64,000 nt of DNA from Stenotrophomonas sp. MYb238 (GCF_009496535.1 NZ_WIDL01000021.1:1-64000); one strand, 5' to 3'; counted from the first letter of the stretch, positions 9,105 through 21,481 are shown. Numbers and translations: made by a program. The notes: generated by a model from the letters alone, not told the origin.

Positions 9105-10088
9105 TCAGCGCCGCTCGCGTTCGGCGGAGAGCTGCGAATCCTCGCGCAGCGCCTTCATCAGCGCCAGCATGTCGGCCGGCACCGGCGCGCTGTTGCGGAT
9201 CGCCTCGCCGGTGATCGGATGCATGAATTCCAGCGTCTCGGCGTGCAGCGCCTGGCGCCTGAAGCCACGCAGCTGCGAAACCAGTTCGTCGGTGGCGCCC
9301 TTGGGCAGCTTCAGCGCGCCGCCGTACAGCGGGTCGCCGATGATCGGGTGCTTCAGGTGCGCCATGTGCACGCGGATCTGGTGGGTGCGGCCGGTTTCCA
9401 GCCGGCACTCCAGCGCGGTGTGGGCGCGGAAGCGCTCGCGCAGGCGGTAGTGGGTGACGGCGTCGCGGCCGTCCTCGCGCACGGCCATGCGCAGGCGGTC
9501 GCGCGGGTGGCGGTCGATCGGCGCGTCGGCGGTGCCGCCGGACACCAGCGCGCCGCTCACCACCGCCAGGTACTGGCGGTGCACCTCGCGCGCGGACAAC
9601 TGCTCGACCAGCGCGGTCTGCGCCTGCAGGCTGCGGGCCACGACCATCACGCCGCTGGTGTCCTTGTCCAGCCGGTGGACCACGCCGGCGCGCGGCACCG
9701 ACGCCAGCGACGGGTCGCGGAACAGCAGGGCGTTGACCAGGGTGCCGGTGGGGTTGCCGGCGCCCGGGTGGACCACCAGCCCGGCCGGCTTGTCGATCAC
9801 GAAGACGTGCTCGTCCTCGTACAGCACCGACAGCGGGATGTCCTCCGGCTGGGCGTCGGTCTCGGTCTCCAGCGTCGCATTCAGGGTGGCCAGCTCGCCG
9901 CCGCGCACCGGGTCGCGGCCGCGCACCGGGGAACCGTCGAGCAGGACCGCCCCGGACTTGATCCATTCGCTCAGGCGGGAACGGGAGAATTCGGGGAACA
10001 GCTCGGCCAGCACGGCGTCGAAACGGCGGCCGGCGGCGGCATCGGGCACCCGCGCCTGGCGGGAAGGAAGGGAAGCGTTGTCGGACAT
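9105..10088 (-). CDS. rluD: 23S rRNA pseudouridine synthase RluD
   Basis: The 327-residue protein has an N-terminal S4 RNA-binding domain ([21 protein letters not shown], residues about 20-80) and a RluA-family catalytic domain. The catalytic Asp is in [19 protein letters not shown] (about residue 145). RluD converts uridines 1911, 1915 and 1917 in helix 69 of 23S rRNA in E. coli; the rluA/C alternatives are less likely because the gene is divergent from bamD and upstream of pgeF, the standard rluD context. The start ATG at 10088 begins [15 protein letters not shown]. Confidence 0.95.
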   Translation of the reverse strand: MSDNASLPSRQARVPDAAAGRRFDAVLAELFPEFSRSRLSEWIKSGAVLLDGSPVRGRDPVRGGELATLNATLETETDAQPEDIPLSVLYEDEHVFVIDKPAGLVVHPGAGNPTGTLVNALLFRDPSLASVPRAGVVHRLDKDTSGVMVVARSLQAQTALVEQLSAREVHRQYLAVVSGALVSGGTADAPIDRHPRDRLRMAVREDGRDAVTHYRLRERFRAHTALECRLETGRTHQIRVHMAHLKHPIIGDPLYGGALKLPKGATDELVSQLRGFRRQALHAETLEFMHPITGEAIRNSAPVPADMLALMKALREDSQLSAERERR

Positions 10089-10201
10089 GGCAGGGGCCAG
10101 AGGAAGGAATTCGGGAGGTCCCGGCGACGGGAGTCAGTCGCAGGACAGGCCACTAGGCTATCATCGCCCCTTCGTATTCCTGCCGCGTCCCGCCCCGACC
10201 C

Positions 10202-11086
10202 ATGATCCGACGCTCCCCGTTGTTGTCCGCGCCCGTCCGCATCACCGCCCTGCTGCTGGTCCTGGTCTTCGCCGCCACAGGCTGCCATCGCGGCACCAAG
10301 GGCAAGAACGCGGACGAAGGCATGCCGGTCGAACAGCTCTACGAAAAGAGCCACAAGCTGATGGAAGGCGGCAACTGGTCCGGCGCCGAGAACAGCTTCA
10401 AGCGGCTGATCGCCCAGTACCCGTACGGCCCGTACACCGAGCAGGCGATGATCGAAAGCGCCTACGCCCAGTACAAGGCCGGCAAGAACGACGACGCGGT
10501 CTCCAGCATCGACCGTTTCATCCGCACCTACCCGACCCACCGCAACATCGCCTACCTGTACTACCTGCGCGGGCTGGCCAACGGCAACAGCGACACCGTG
10601 TTCCTGCGCCGGGTGTGGTCGCTGGATTCCAGCCGCCGCGACCTGTCCACGCCGCGCCAGGCCTACGCCGACTTCAACATCGTCACCGAGCGCTACCCCA
10701 ACAGCCGCTACGCCGCCGACGCGCGCCAGCGCATGATCGAGCTGCGCGACGTGTTCGCCCAGCACGAGATGGACAACGCCCTGTACTACGCCCGCCGCGG
10801 CGCCTGGGTCTCGGCCGCCGGCCGCGCCACCTACCTGCTGGAAACTTACCCGCAGAGCGCCTTCCAGAACGACGCGGTGGCCCTGCTCGGCGAGGCCTAC
10901 ACCCACCTGGGCAACAAGACCCTGGCCGACGACGCCCGCCGCGTGCTGGAACTGAACGAGGCCGACCACCCGTGGCTGCGCGGCGACTGGCCGAAGTATC
11001 CGTGGATGGTGCGCAAGCTCAACCCGTTCGCCGGCGAGAAGTCCGCCGCCACCGGCCAGCGCAACGCGCAGATGAACCGCCGGTAA
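10202..11086 (+). CDS. bamD: Outer membrane assembly lipoprotein BamD
   Basis: This 294-residue lipoprotein is the essential helical component of the BAM complex that inserts beta-barrels into the outer membrane. A type II signal peptide ends in the lipobox AATGC (Cys28). TPR-like repeats follow: QLYEKSHKLMEGGNWSGAE (about residue 44), IESAYAQYKAGKNDDAV, and AYADFNIVTERYPNSRYAADA. Length is slightly longer than the E. coli protein (245). It is monocistronic here and divergent from rluD; the 113-base gap should hold both promoters (a TATCAT at 10159-10164 is a possible -10). Confidence 0.96.
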   Translation: MIRRSPLLSAPVRITALLLVLVFAATGCHRGTKGKNADEGMPVEQLYEKSHKLMEGGNWSGAENSFKRLIAQYPYGPYTEQAMIESAYAQYKAGKNDDAVSSIDRFIRTYPTHRNIAYLYYLRGLANGNSDTVFLRRVWSLDSSRRDLSTPRQAYADFNIVTERYPNSRYAADARQRMIELRDVFAQHEMDNALYYARRGAWVSAAGRATYLLETYPQSAFQNDAVALLGEAYTHLGNKTLADDARRVLELNEADHPWLRGDWPKYPWMVRKLNPFAGEKSAATGQRNAQMNRR

Positions 11087-11113
11087 TCCCTACCCGCCAG
11101 GCCGGATCCAAGC

Positions 11114-11143
11114 ACGACGCCCCGCAAGGGGCGTCTTGCGTTT
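11114..11143 (+). terminator. Hairpin terminator after bamD
   Basis: GACGCCCC (11116-11123), GCAA loop and GGGGCGTC (11128-11135) form a perfect 8-bp GC-rich stem with a stable tetraloop, followed by TTGCGTTT. It lies 30 bases after the bamD stop. The T-tract is interrupted, so strength is uncertain. Confidence 0.7.
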
Positions 11144-11188
11144 CGGAGGGATGGTGTGTGCGCGAAGCGCTCCTGCCCCCTGTTCGTC

Positions 11189-11257
11189 GTAGGAGCGGCT
11201 TCAGCCGCGATGGGGCCTTCGCCGGGAAAGCCCCATCGCGGCTGAAGCCGCTCCTAC
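11189..11257. repeat. GTAG-type palindromic REP element
   Basis: Perfect 28-base arms (11189-11216 and 11230-11257) with a 13-base loop. The outer 22 bases of each arm are the same as in the element at 7261-7335. As there, it lies between convergent genes (bamD and the EF-hand protein gene). Confidence 0.92.
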
Positions 11258-11270
11258 CGGGTACCGGCCG

Positions 11271-12898
<1,628 letters not shown>

Positions 12899-13129
12899 TC
12901 AGCCGGCTTCGCCGGGAGTGACGGTTTTCAGGGCCAGCGCGTGGATCGCGCCGCCCATCAGGTCGCCCAGCGTCGCATAGACCATGCGGTGCCGGGCCAG
13001 CGGCAACTTGCCGGCGAAGGCCTCGCAGACCACGGTGGCCTCGAAGTGCACGCCGTCCTCACCCTGCACCTCGGCGCGGGCGCCGGGGAGGCCGGCTTCG
13101 ATCAGGTTCTGGATGGTCTCGGCGTCCAA
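12899..13129 (-). CDS. ibaG: BolA-family protein (IbaG-like)
   Basis: The 76-residue protein has the BolA fold: LIEAGLPGARAEVQGEDGVHFEATVV followed by AGKLPLARHRMVYATLGDLM with the conserved H-R-M/V-Y helix and a C-terminal HALALKT segment. BolA proteins pair with monothiol glutaredoxins through a [2Fe-2S] cluster; IbaG is the one encoded next to murA and linked to acid stress and envelope homeostasis. The start codon is TTG at 13129 with AGGAAA just upstream; no ATG is available nearby. It is divergent from kdsD across 52 bases. Confidence 0.9.
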   Translation of the reverse strand: MDAETIQNLIEAGLPGARAEVQGEDGVHFEATVVCEAFAGKLPLARHRMVYATLGDLMGGAIHALALKTVTPGEAG

Positions 13130-13181
13130 GTCGCTTTCCTAATAAAATGAACGCCCATTCTACTCTCCGAGTGGCGCCCGC

Positions 13182-14183
13182 ATGGCTGCTTCCCCCCCTT
13201 CGCTGGACTCGCTGCACGACGCCGACCTGGTCGCCAGCGGCCGCCGCGTGTTCGAGATCGAGCGCGCCGAACTGGAGCGGACCGGCGGCCGCATCGGCGC
13301 CGAATTCGCCGCCGCCTGCCGGCTGATCCTGGGCTCGCGCGGCCGCGTGGTCGCTACCGGCATGGGCAAGTCCGGGCACATCGCGCGCAAGATCGCCGCC
13401 ACCCTGGCCTCCACCGGCACCCCGGCGTTCTACGTGCACCCGGGCGAGGCCGGCCACGGCGACTTGGGCATGATCACCGAGGACGACGTGGTGCTGGCGC
13501 TGTCCTATTCCGGCGAGTCGGACGAGGTGCTGATGCTGCTGCCGGTGCTCAAGCGCCAGGGCAACCCGCTGATCGCCATGACCGGCCGGCCGCGCTCCAG
13601 CCTGGCCGGCGCCGCGGACGTCCACCTGGACGTGAACGTGGACCACGAGGCCTGCCCGCTGGCGCTGGCGCCGACCTCCAGCACCACCACCTCGCTGGCC
13701 ATGGGCGACGCGCTGGCGGTGGCGCTGCTGGACGCGCGCGGCTTCACCGCCGACGACTTCGCGCGCTCGCACCCGGCCGGCAGCCTCGGCCGCCGCCTGC
13801 TGCTGCACATCACCGACGTGATGCACAGCGGCGCCGACCTGCCCAGCGTGCGCGAGGACGCCAGCCTCAGCGAGGCGCTGATGGAGATGAGCCGCAAGCG
13901 CCTGGGCATGACCGCCGTGGTCGACGCCGGCGGCCGCCTGGTGGGCCTGTTCACCGACGGCGACCTGCGCCGCGCCCTGGACACCGACCTGGACGTGCGC
14001 ACCGCCGGCATCGCCCAGGTGATGACCCGCGCGCCGCGCACCATCGGCGCCGACCAGCTGGCGGTGGAGGCCGCGCGCCTGCTGGAACAGCACAAGATCA
14101 ACGGCCTGATCGTCGTCGACGGCGACGGCCGCGCGGTCGGCGCCCTGAACATTCATGACCTGTTGCGGGCAAAAGTGGTTTAA
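13182..14183 (+). CDS. kdsD: Arabinose-5-phosphate isomerase
   Basis: This 333-residue enzyme interconverts ribulose 5-phosphate and arabinose 5-phosphate, the first step of Kdo synthesis for LPS. Residues about 45-180 form a SIS domain (VVATGMGKSGHIARKIAATL, LSYSGESDEV, LAPTSSTTTSLAMGDALA), and residues about 205-330 are two CBS domains (FTDGDLRR, VVDGDGRAVGALNIHDLLRA). It heads the cluster kdsD-kdsC-lptCAB. The gene follows a 52-base spacer shared with the divergent BolA gene. Confidence 0.97.
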   Translation: MAASPPSLDSLHDADLVASGRRVFEIERAELERTGGRIGAEFAAACRLILGSRGRVVATGMGKSGHIARKIAATLASTGTPAFYVHPGEAGHGDLGMITEDDVVLALSYSGESDEVLMLLPVLKRQGNPLIAMTGRPRSSLAGAADVHLDVNVDHEACPLALAPTSSTTTSLAMGDALAVALLDARGFTADDFARSHPAGSLGRRLLLHITDVMHSGADLPSVREDASLSEALMEMSRKRLGMTAVVDAGGRLVGLFTDGDLRRALDTDLDVRTAGIAQVMTRAPRTIGADQLAVEAARLLEQHKINGLIVVDGDGRAVGALNIHDLLRAKVV

Positions 14184-14226
14184 AAGCCCGCACAATCATG
14201 CCCTTGCCGCAATGGATCGCCCGCTG

Positions 14227-14775
14227 ATGCCCTGGACTCCCCTCGCCCGCTTCCCCGCCGAACTGCACGCCGTCGCCGCCGGCATCCGGCTGGCGTGCTT
14301 CGACGTGGACGGGACGCTGACCGACGGGCGGCTGTTCTACGACCACGCCGGCAACGAGAGCAAGGCGTTCTTCGTGCAGGACGGACTGGGCCTGAAGCTG
14401 CTGCAGAAGCACGGCATCCACCCGGTGCTGATCACCGCGCGCAACAGCCTGTCGGCGCAGCGGCGCGGCGCCGACCTGGGCATCGACACGCAGATCGCCG
14501 TCGGCGACAAGCTGGCCAGCGTGCGCGCGCTGTGCGAGCGCTTCGGCATCGGCCTGGAGCAGGTGGCGTTCATGGGCGACGACCTGCCCGACCTGGCGCC
14601 GCTGTGCGCGGTCGGGCTGGCGGTGGCACCGGCCAACGCGCATCCGCTGGTCGCCGGGCGCGTGCACTGGCAGACCCGTGCCGATGGCGGCCGCGGCGCC
14701 GCGCGCGAGCTGTGCGACGTGCTGCTGGCCGCGCAGGGCAGGCTCGAGGCGGCCGTGGCGGAGTTCGCGCGATGA
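14227..14775 (+). CDS. kdsC: KDO 8-phosphate phosphatase
   Basis: This 182-residue C0-type HAD phosphatase removes phosphate from Kdo 8-phosphate. The nucleophile motif is CFDVDGTLTDG near residue 25; FFVQDGLGLKLLQKHGI, ITARNS and FMGDDLPDLAPL are the other KdsC motifs. Two in-frame ATGs are possible, 14212 and 14227, and neither has a clear ribosome site; the second is chosen because it gives the shorter family-like N terminus. Its stop overlaps the lptC start in ATGA. Confidence 0.94.
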   Translation: MPWTPLARFPAELHAVAAGIRLACFDVDGTLTDGRLFYDHAGNESKAFFVQDGLGLKLLQKHGIHPVLITARNSLSAQRRGADLGIDTQIAVGDKLASVRALCERFGIGLEQVAFMGDDLPDLAPLCAVGLAVAPANAHPLVAGRVHWQTRADGGRGAARELCDVLLAAQGRLEAAVAEFAR

Positions 14776-15347
14776 ACTGGCGCATGGTCATCGGCGGCGG
14801 CCTGCTGCTGGCGGCGCTGGCCAGCGGCTGGTCGGCATGGCGGCACCGCGAAACGAAGGCGCCGTCCGGCGCCTCGCAGGTACGCGCCGATTACGTGCTG
14901 GGCGAGTTCGAGATCGTCACCCTGGGCAAGGACGGCAAGGAGGCGGCCACGCTGCGCGCACCGTCCATGGAGCGCAACGCCGCCGACCAGACCTCGACCA
15001 TCGCCCGCCCGGTGTTCCTGCTGCCCGACGCCGAAGGCCGACACTGGCAGCTGCAGGCCGATACCGGCTGGGTCAGCGCCAAGGGCGAGGAACTGCGCCT
15101 GCGCGGCAACGTCGCCGGCGACAGCCCGCAGGACGGCAGCACCCCGCCGACGACCTTCCGTACCACCGCGCTGGACGTCTTCCCAGAACGCAACCTGGCC
15201 CGCACCGCCGAGCGCGTCACCCTGACCCGCCCGGGCCTGGAGCAGACCGGCGTCGGCTTCGAGGCCCAGCTCAAATCCCGGCAATACTCCCTTCTTTCCC
15301 AGGTCAAGACCCGTTATGAACCCACTGCTGCCCGCCAGGCCCGCTAA
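14772..15347 (+). CDS. lptC: LPS transport protein LptC
   Basis: The 191-residue protein has one N-terminal membrane helix (VIGGGLLLAALASGW, residues about 5-20) and a periplasmic beta-jellyroll: VRADYVLGEFEIVTLGKDG, LRAPSMERN, GWVSAKGEELRLRGNV and LTRPGLEQTGVGFEA. LptC takes LPS from the LptBFG transporter and passes it to LptA. It overlaps kdsC by four bases and lptA by 32 bases, so the three are tightly coupled. Sequence of this family is weakly conserved; position between kdsC and lptA supports the call. Confidence 0.93.
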   Translation: MNWRMVIGGGLLLAALASGWSAWRHRETKAPSGASQVRADYVLGEFEIVTLGKDGKEAATLRAPSMERNAADQTSTIARPVFLLPDAEGRHWQLQADTGWVSAKGEELRLRGNVAGDSPQDGSTPPTTFRTTALDVFPERNLARTAERVTLTRPGLEQTGVGFEAQLKSRQYSLLSQVKTRYEPTAARQAR

Positions 15348-15854
15348 GCTCGCGCTGCCCGTCCTGCTCGCCGCCGCGCTCGTTCCCGGCGTGGTCGCGG
15401 CGAAGGAATCCGACCGCACCCAGCCCATGAACATCGATGCCAACCACAGCGAGGGCAACCTGGCCGGCGGCAACGGCAAGTACCGCTTCAACGGCAACGT
15501 GGTCATCACCCAGGGCACGCTGGAGATCCACGCCGACACCGCCGACGTGATCCAGAAGAACGGCGAGACCGAGCGCGTCGTGCTCACCGGCAAGCAGGCC
15601 ACGCTCAAGCAGCAGATGGACGACGGCACCTGGATGAACGCCCGCGCCGACAACCTCGACTACAACGTCAACAGCGAGGTGATCGTGTTGACCGGCAACT
15701 ACAAGGTCGATTCCGAACGCGGCTCCAACGCCGGCCAGCGCATGGTCTACAACACCCGCAGCGGCGACATGCAGAGCGGCGGCGACGGCACCCGCGTGCG
15801 CACCGTGATCCAGCCCAAGAACAAGGCGCCGGCCGCGGCGGGAGAGAAGAAGTA

Positions 15855-15855
<1 letters not shown>
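15316..15855 (+). CDS. lptA: LPS transport periplasmic protein LptA
   Basis: The 179-residue protein carries a signal peptide ([19 protein letters not shown]) and an OstA-type jellyroll: [54 protein letters not shown] and [14 protein letters not shown]. LptA bridges the periplasm and carries LPS from LptC to LptD. The start lies inside lptC, and the stop TAA overlaps the lptB ATG by one base. Confidence 0.95.
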
Positions 15856-16574
<719 letters not shown>

Positions 16575-16616
16575 TCCGGCCGCGGCAGGTCGCCCTCCCT
16601 TCTGCCTGGAACCGGG

Positions 16617-18035
16617 ATGAAAGCACGGCTGCAGACATCGCTTGGACAGCAGCTGGTCATGACGCCGCAGCTGCGCCAGGCCATCCGCCTGCTGCAGATG
16701 TCCAGCACGGAACTGGAGCTGGAACTGGTCGAGGCGGTGGAGAGCAATCCACTGCTGGAATGGGCCGAAGAGGCCGCGCCGGGCGAGCCGGCCGGCGAAC
16801 AGGCCGACGCCCCGGCAACGGCCGACACCGGCGACAACCACGGCGGCGACGGCGCCGAATGGCCCGGCGAAGGCGAGCAGTGGAGCGGCGGCCAAGGGGG
16901 CTCGTTCGACGACAACGACGGCGACGCCGGCGAACGCATCGCCGAGATCGACACCCTCGCCGACCACCTGCTGTGGCAGCTGCACCTGTCCCACCTCAGC
17001 GCGCGCGACCGCGCCATCGGCGTCGCCCTGATCGACGCGCTGGACGAGGACGGCTACCTGCGCGAACCGCTGCCGGCCATCGCCGAGGCGCTGCGCCCGG
17101 ACATCGTCGCCGGCGAGGACGAGATCCTCACCGTGCTGCACCAGATCCAGCGCTTCGATCCGCCCGGCGTCGGCGCCTGCACCCTGGGCGAATGCCTGTC
17201 GCTGCAACTGGATGCGCTGCCCGCGACCACGCCGGGCCTGTGCCTGGCGCGGCGGATCGCCGAAGGCCCGCTGGAACGCCTGCCGCGCGCCGGCATTCCC
17301 GGCATCGCCGCCGAACTGCGGCAGCCGGTCGAGGCCGTCGAGGAGGCCGTGCAGCTGCTGCGCACGCTGGACCCGCGCCCGGGCCGGCAGCTGGGCGAGG
17401 TGTCCACGGACACCTACATCGTCCCCGATTGCGTGGTCTGGCGCCAGCGCGGCGTCTGGAAGGCCGCCCTCGCCGGCCACGCCGGCCCGCGCGTGGTGAT
17501 CCACCGCGGTTACGAGCAGCTGATCCGCCGCTGCGGCGACGCCGACGCCAGCTACCTGCGTGGCCAGCTGCAGGAAGCGCGCTGGCTGCTCAAGGGCCTG
17601 GAGGCCCGCGGCGAGACCCTGCTGCGCGTGGTCAACAGCCTGCTGCACCACCAGGCCGGGTTCCTCGAGTTCGGCGCGCAGGCGCTGCGTCCGCTGACCC
17701 TGCGCGAGATCGCCGCCGAGCTGGACCTGCACGAATCCACCATCTCCCGCACCATCGCCCGCAAGCACGTGCGCACGCCGCGCGGCACCCTGCCGCTGCG
17801 CGCGTTCTTCGCCTCGGGCATCGATACCGACGGCGGCGGCGAGGCCTCCAGCACCGCGATCCAGTCGATGATCCGGCGCCTGATCGAGGCCGAGAACCCA
17901 CGCAAACCGCTTTCTGACGCCAAGCTGGCCGACATGCTCAAGAGCAGCGGAATACCGGTGGCGCGCCGCACCGTGGCGAAGTATCGTGAAGCCATGAACA
18001 TCTCCGCCTCCCACGAACGCGTACGTCTTGTCTGA
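16617..18035 (+). CDS. rpoN: RNA polymerase sigma-54 factor
   Basis: The 472-residue protein has the Gln/Leu-rich region I ([29 protein letters not shown]), an acidic region II, a core-binding domain (residues about 110-290) and the C-terminal DNA-binding region with a helix-turn-helix ([15 protein letters not shown]) and the RpoN box [12 protein letters not shown] near residue 452. It reads -24/-12 promoters with AAA+ activators. The gene sits in the conserved lptB-rpoN-hpf-ptsN order. No -24/-12 promoter was confidently found in the window. Confidence 0.97.
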   Translation: MKARLQTSLGQQLVMTPQLRQAIRLLQMSSTELELELVEAVESNPLLEWAEEAAPGEPAGEQADAPATADTGDNHGGDGAEWPGEGEQWSGGQGGSFDDNDGDAGERIAEIDTLADHLLWQLHLSHLSARDRAIGVALIDALDEDGYLREPLPAIAEALRPDIVAGEDEILTVLHQIQRFDPPGVGACTLGECLSLQLDALPATTPGLCLARRIAEGPLERLPRAGIPGIAAELRQPVEAVEEAVQLLRTLDPRPGRQLGEVSTDTYIVPDCVVWRQRGVWKAALAGHAGPRVVIHRGYEQLIRRCGDADASYLRGQLQEARWLLKGLEARGETLLRVVNSLLHHQAGFLEFGAQALRPLTLREIAAELDLHESTISRTIARKHVRTPRGTLPLRAFFASGIDTDGGGEASSTAIQSMIRRLIEAENPRKPLSDAKLADMLKSSGIPVARRTVAKYREAMNISASHERVRLV

Positions 18036-18092
18036 AACGCTCGCGGCCGGCGGCAGGGTTCATTGGCAACCCCGAACCACAGGAGGCATCCG

Positions 18093-18407
18093 ATGCGTAT
18101 CGAAACGTTTGGCAAAGACGTGGAAGTCACCCCCGCCCTGAAGGAGTACGTGGAAACCAAACTGCAACGGCTGGGCAAGCACTTCGACCAGCACTGCGAA
18201 GTCAGGGTGACCCTGTCGCTGCAGAAGAACGAACACCACGTCGATGCCAGCGCCAACCTTCCCGGCCAGACCCTGCACGCCGAGGCCGGCGGCCAGACCA
18301 TGTACGCGGCGATCGACCTGCTGGCCGACAAGCTGGACCGGCTGGTGATCAAGTACAAGGAAAAGCATCTGCCCCACGCCTCCCATGCACTGCGCGACAA
18401 TGGCTGA
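18093..18407 (+). CDS. hpf: Ribosome hibernation promoting factor
   Basis: The 104-residue protein starts [21 protein letters not shown] and has the S30AE fold with basic helices ([11 protein letters not shown]) and [30 protein letters not shown]. It binds the small ribosomal subunit to help form inactive 100S ribosomes in stationary phase. It is the short form, lacking the long C-terminal dimerisation domain. AGGAGG stands just upstream of the ATG at 18093. It is encoded right after rpoN, as in E. coli. Confidence 0.95.
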   Translation: MRIETFGKDVEVTPALKEYVETKLQRLGKHFDQHCEVRVTLSLQKNEHHVDASANLPGQTLHAEAGGQTMYAAIDLLADKLDRLVIKYKEKHLPHASHALRDNG

Positions 18408-18431
18408 CATCCGCCACCGTCCGTTGCAGTC

Positions 18432-18884
18432 ATGCCCTTGAACGACCTGATGGCGGCCGTGAGTACCCGGGTACTCGCGGCCGCCGACCGCGACAGCGCC
18501 CTGCGCGCCGCCGCCGGCCTGCTCGCCTGCCGCGAAGCCGGCGCCGAAAGCATCTTCCGCAGCCTGCGCGACAGGGAGAGCGTCGGCAGCACCGCCATCG
18601 GCCATGGCATCGCGATCCCGCACGGCCGCTCCCCGACCCTGCAACGCCCGCGCGGCGCCTTCCTGCGGCTGCTGCAGCCCATCGATTTCGGCGGCCCCGA
18701 GCCGGTCGACCTGGTCTTCGCGATGGCCGTGCCCGAGCACTACACCCACCAGCACCTGATGCTGCTGTCCGAACTGGCGGAGATCTTCTCCGACGCGCAC
18801 GTCCGCGACGCCCTGCGCGCGGCCGGCGACGGCAGCGCGCTCAAGCAGATCCTCGACCATCCGCAGCGGATCCGACCCTCATGA
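18432..18884 (+). CDS. ptsN: Nitrogen PTS EIIA component
   Basis: The 150-residue protein is the terminal phosphate acceptor of the nitrogen-type PTS. The active-site His64 lies in [14 protein letters not shown], and [23 protein letters not shown] and LLSELAEIF match EIIA-Ntr. It has no transport role; in other bacteria it regulates potassium uptake and stress responses according to its phosphorylation. Its stop overlaps the hprK ATG by four bases. Confidence 0.95.
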   Translation: MPLNDLMAAVSTRVLAAADRDSALRAAAGLLACREAGAESIFRSLRDRESVGSTAIGHGIAIPHGRSPTLQRPRGAFLRLLQPIDFGGPEPVDLVFAMAVPEHYTHQHLMLLSELAEIFSDAHVRDALRAAGDGSALKQILDHPQRIRPS

Positions 18885-19831
18885 ACACCCGCATCACCGC
18901 GCGCGAGCTGTTCGACCAGCAGCGCGAGAAACTGGACCTGCGCTGGGCCGCGGGCCAGGCCGGCGGCAACCGCGAGCTGGATGCCGGCGACACCGTCGCC
19001 CGGCGCCCGTCGTTGGCCGGCTACCTCAACACCATCTACCCGAACAAGGTGCAGATCCTCGGCACCGAGGAACTGTCCTGGCTGGATTCGCTGGATTCGC
19101 GCCAGCGCTGGGAAGTGATCGAACGCATCATCCAGGCCCGCCCGCTGGCCCTGGTCATCACCAAGAGCCACGGCTGCCCGGAAGACCTGCGTGCGGCCGC
19201 CGACGAATCGCAGACCCCGCTGTGGGTGTCGCCGCGGCGCGGCCACGAACTGCTCAACCACCTGTCCTACCACCTGGCGCGCACGCTGGCGCCGCGGATC
19301 ATCCTGCATGGCGTGTTCATGGAGATCTACTCCATCGGCGTGCTGATCACCGGCGAGGCCGGTTCGGGCAAGAGCGAGCTGGCGCTGGAGCTGCTCAGCC
19401 GCGGCCACCGGCTGGTGGCCGACGACGCCCCCGAATTCACCCAGATCGCCCCGGACGTGCTCGACGGCACCTGCCCGGAACTGCTGCAGGACCTGCTGGA
19501 AGTGCGCGGGCTGGGCGTGCTCAACGTGCGCCAGATGTTCGGTGACACGTCTGTAAAGAAGAACAAGTACCTTCGGCTCATCGTCCACCTGACCAAACCG
19601 ATGACCGAACCCGGCAGCTACGGCTACGAACGCCTGACCGGCGACTCCGGCAAGCGCCACGTGCTCGACCTGGACGTGCCGCTGATCACCCTGCCGGTGA
19701 TGCCCGGCCGCAACCTGGCGGTGCTGACCGAGGCCGCCACGCGCCTGCACATCCTGCGCACCAAGGGCATCGACCCGGCGGCGATGTTCATCGCCCGCCA
19801 CAGCAATCTGCTGGAGCAACGCAACCCATGA
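18881..19831 (+). CDS. hprK: HPr kinase/phosphorylase
   Basis: The 316-residue enzyme phosphorylates, and in the presence of phosphate dephosphorylates, a Ser of HPr. Walker A is GEAGSGKS at residues 158-165, and the family signature [16 protein letters not shown] is near residue 206. It is typical of Firmicutes but also found in several proteobacteria with incomplete PTS. Its target Ser (Ser46) is present in the HPr encoded 1.3 kb downstream. It overlaps both ptsN and rapZ by four bases. Confidence 0.95.
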   Translation: MNTRITARELFDQQREKLDLRWAAGQAGGNRELDAGDTVARRPSLAGYLNTIYPNKVQILGTEELSWLDSLDSRQRWEVIERIIQARPLALVITKSHGCPEDLRAAADESQTPLWVSPRRGHELLNHLSYHLARTLAPRIILHGVFMEIYSIGVLITGEAGSGKSELALELLSRGHRLVADDAPEFTQIAPDVLDGTCPELLQDLLEVRGLGVLNVRQMFGDTSVKKNKYLRLIVHLTKPMTEPGSYGYERLTGDSGKRHVLDLDVPLITLPVMPGRNLAVLTEAATRLHILRTKGIDPAAMFIARHSNLLEQRNP

Positions 19832-20706
19832 ACGCCGCGCCCTCCCCGGTGCTGGTCATCGTCAGCGGCCTGTCCGGTTCGGGCAAGTCGGTGGCCTTGA
19901 AGACCTTCGAGGACCTGGACTACTACTGTTCGGACAACATCCCGGTGAACCTGCTGCCGGAGTTCGTGCGCGGCGTGCTCGGCGAGCGCAACGAGGGCCG
20001 CCCGCAGCGCATGGCGCTGGGCATCGACGTGCGCGGCCGCAGCGACCTGAGCCAGCTCGGCCAGTGGCGGCAGAGCGCCCGCGACCACGACATCGACGCG
20101 ACCCTGCTGTTCTTCGAGGCCGACGACGACACCCTGCTGGCGCGGTTCGCCGACACGCGGCGGCGCCATCCGCTCAGCCAGCTGGGCCTGTCCCTGCCCG
20201 AGGCCATCGTCCGCGAGCGCGAACTGACCGCGCCGCTGCGCCACGAGGCCGACGCCATCATCGACACCAGCCGCCTCAACGTGCACCAGCTGCGGCGCAA
20301 GCTGATCACCGACTATGCGCTCGGCCACGGCGGCGGCCTGTCGCTGCTGTTCGAATCCTTCGCCTACAAGCGCGGCGTGCCGGCCGAGGCCGACTTCGTG
20401 TTCGACGCGCGGGTGCTGCCCAACCCGCACTGGGACCCGGAACTGCGCCCGCTGACCGGCCGCGACCGCCAGGTGCGCGAGCACCTCGACGCCCAGCCCG
20501 AAGTGGCCCGCTACGTCGCCCAGCTCGAAGACCTGCTCGACACCTGGCTGCCGAAGCTGGGCAGCGAGACGCGCAGCTACGTCACCATCGCCTTCGGCTG
20601 CACCGGCGGCAAGCACCGCTCGGTCTACCTGGCCGAACGCATGGCCCGGCACGCCCGCGCGCAGGGCTGGCCGGACGTGGCCACGTTCCATCGGGAACAG
20701 GACTGA
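19828..20706 (+). CDS. rapZ: RNase adapter RapZ
   Basis: The 292-residue protein has a P-loop ([13 protein letters not shown], about residue 12) and the C-terminal segment [21 protein letters not shown] typical of RapZ/YvcJ. In E. coli RapZ senses glucosamine 6-phosphate and guides RNase E to the GlmZ small RNA; whether that pathway exists here cannot be seen. It overlaps hprK by four bases and precedes the EIIA gene by 65 bases. Confidence 0.95.
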   Translation: MNAAPSPVLVIVSGLSGSGKSVALKTFEDLDYYCSDNIPVNLLPEFVRGVLGERNEGRPQRMALGIDVRGRSDLSQLGQWRQSARDHDIDATLLFFEADDDTLLARFADTRRRHPLSQLGLSLPEAIVRERELTAPLRHEADAIIDTSRLNVHQLRRKLITDYALGHGGGLSLLFESFAYKRGVPAEADFVFDARVLPNPHWDPELRPLTGRDRQVREHLDAQPEVARYVAQLEDLLDTWLPKLGSETRSYVTIAFGCTGGKHRSVYLAERMARHARAQGWPDVATFHREQD

Positions 20707-20771
20707 ATGGCACGCAGAAGACACGATCCGGGCGCTATCGCGGACTGCGCCTGACCTGTTAACGTTCGGCA

Positions 20772-21164
20772 ATGACCTGCGGCATCCTTCTCGTGACCCA
20801 TCCCGGCGTCGGCTCTTCCCTGCTGGAAGTGGCCACGCGCCTGCTGCGCCAGCTTCCACTGAAGGCCGAGGCCTTCGAGGTGCCGTTCGATGCGGACCTG
20901 GACGCGCAGCTGCCGCTGGCCTCGGCGGCCATGCGGCGGGTGGAGGGCGAAGGCGGCGTGCTGGTGCTGACCGATCTGTACGGCGCCAGCCCGAGCAACC
21001 TGGCCGCGCGCCTGGCACGGCTGGGAACGCCGGTGCGGCGGGTGTCGGCGCTGAGCCTGCCGATGCTGCTGCGGGTGATGAACTATCCGGAACAGGGACT
21101 GGAGCAACTGCCCGCGACCGCCGCGGCAGGCGCCCGCAATGGAGCCATCATCGACGATGCTTGA
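20772..21164 (+). CDS. PTS mannose-type EIIA component
   Basis: The 130-residue protein is a single EIIA-Man domain. GILLVTHPGVGSSLLE contains the phosphorylated His10, and VLVLTDLYGASPSNLAARL is the family motif. No EIIB, C or D genes are present, so it is presumably a regulatory phosphate acceptor, as proposed for other proteobacteria with an incomplete PTS. Its end overlaps ptsH by eight bases. Confidence 0.92.
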   Translation: MTCGILLVTHPGVGSSLLEVATRLLRQLPLKAEAFEVPFDADLDAQLPLASAAMRRVEGEGGVLVLTDLYGASPSNLAARLARLGTPVRRVSALSLPMLLRVMNYPEQGLEQLPATAAAGARNGAIIDDA

Positions 21165-21426
21165 ACGCGAACTCACCGTATCCAACCGCCTGGGCCTGCA
21201 CGCCCGCGCGACCGCCAAGCTGGTGCAGCTGCTGTCCGGCTTCCGCGCCAATGCCACGCTGGTGGCCAAGGGCCGCGAGGTCAACGCCAAGAGCATCATG
21301 GGCGTGATGCTGCTGGCCGCCGGCCAGGGCACGCCGGTCACGGTGCGGGTACAGGGCGAGGACGAGACCGAGGCGATGGCGGCGGTCGTGGACCTGTTCG
21401 AGCGCCGTTTCGACGAGGACAGCTGA
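21157..21426 (+). CDS. ptsH: Phosphocarrier protein HPr (NPr)
   Basis: The 89-residue protein has His15 in GLHARATAKL, the EI-dependent phosphorylation site, and Ser46 in NAKSIMGVMLLAAGQG, matching the HprK target site of Gram-positive HPr. It links PtsI to the EIIA proteins encoded alongside. The start ATG at 21157 lies inside the preceding gene. Confidence 0.95.
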   Translation: MLERELTVSNRLGLHARATAKLVQLLSGFRANATLVAKGREVNAKSIMGVMLLAAGQGTPVTVRVQGEDETEAMAAVVDLFERRFDEDS

Positions 21427-21481
21427 TGGCGCCGGACACAGCGCCGCCGCCTGCACGCACCGCGCCCGGAGGCGCGGTGGC

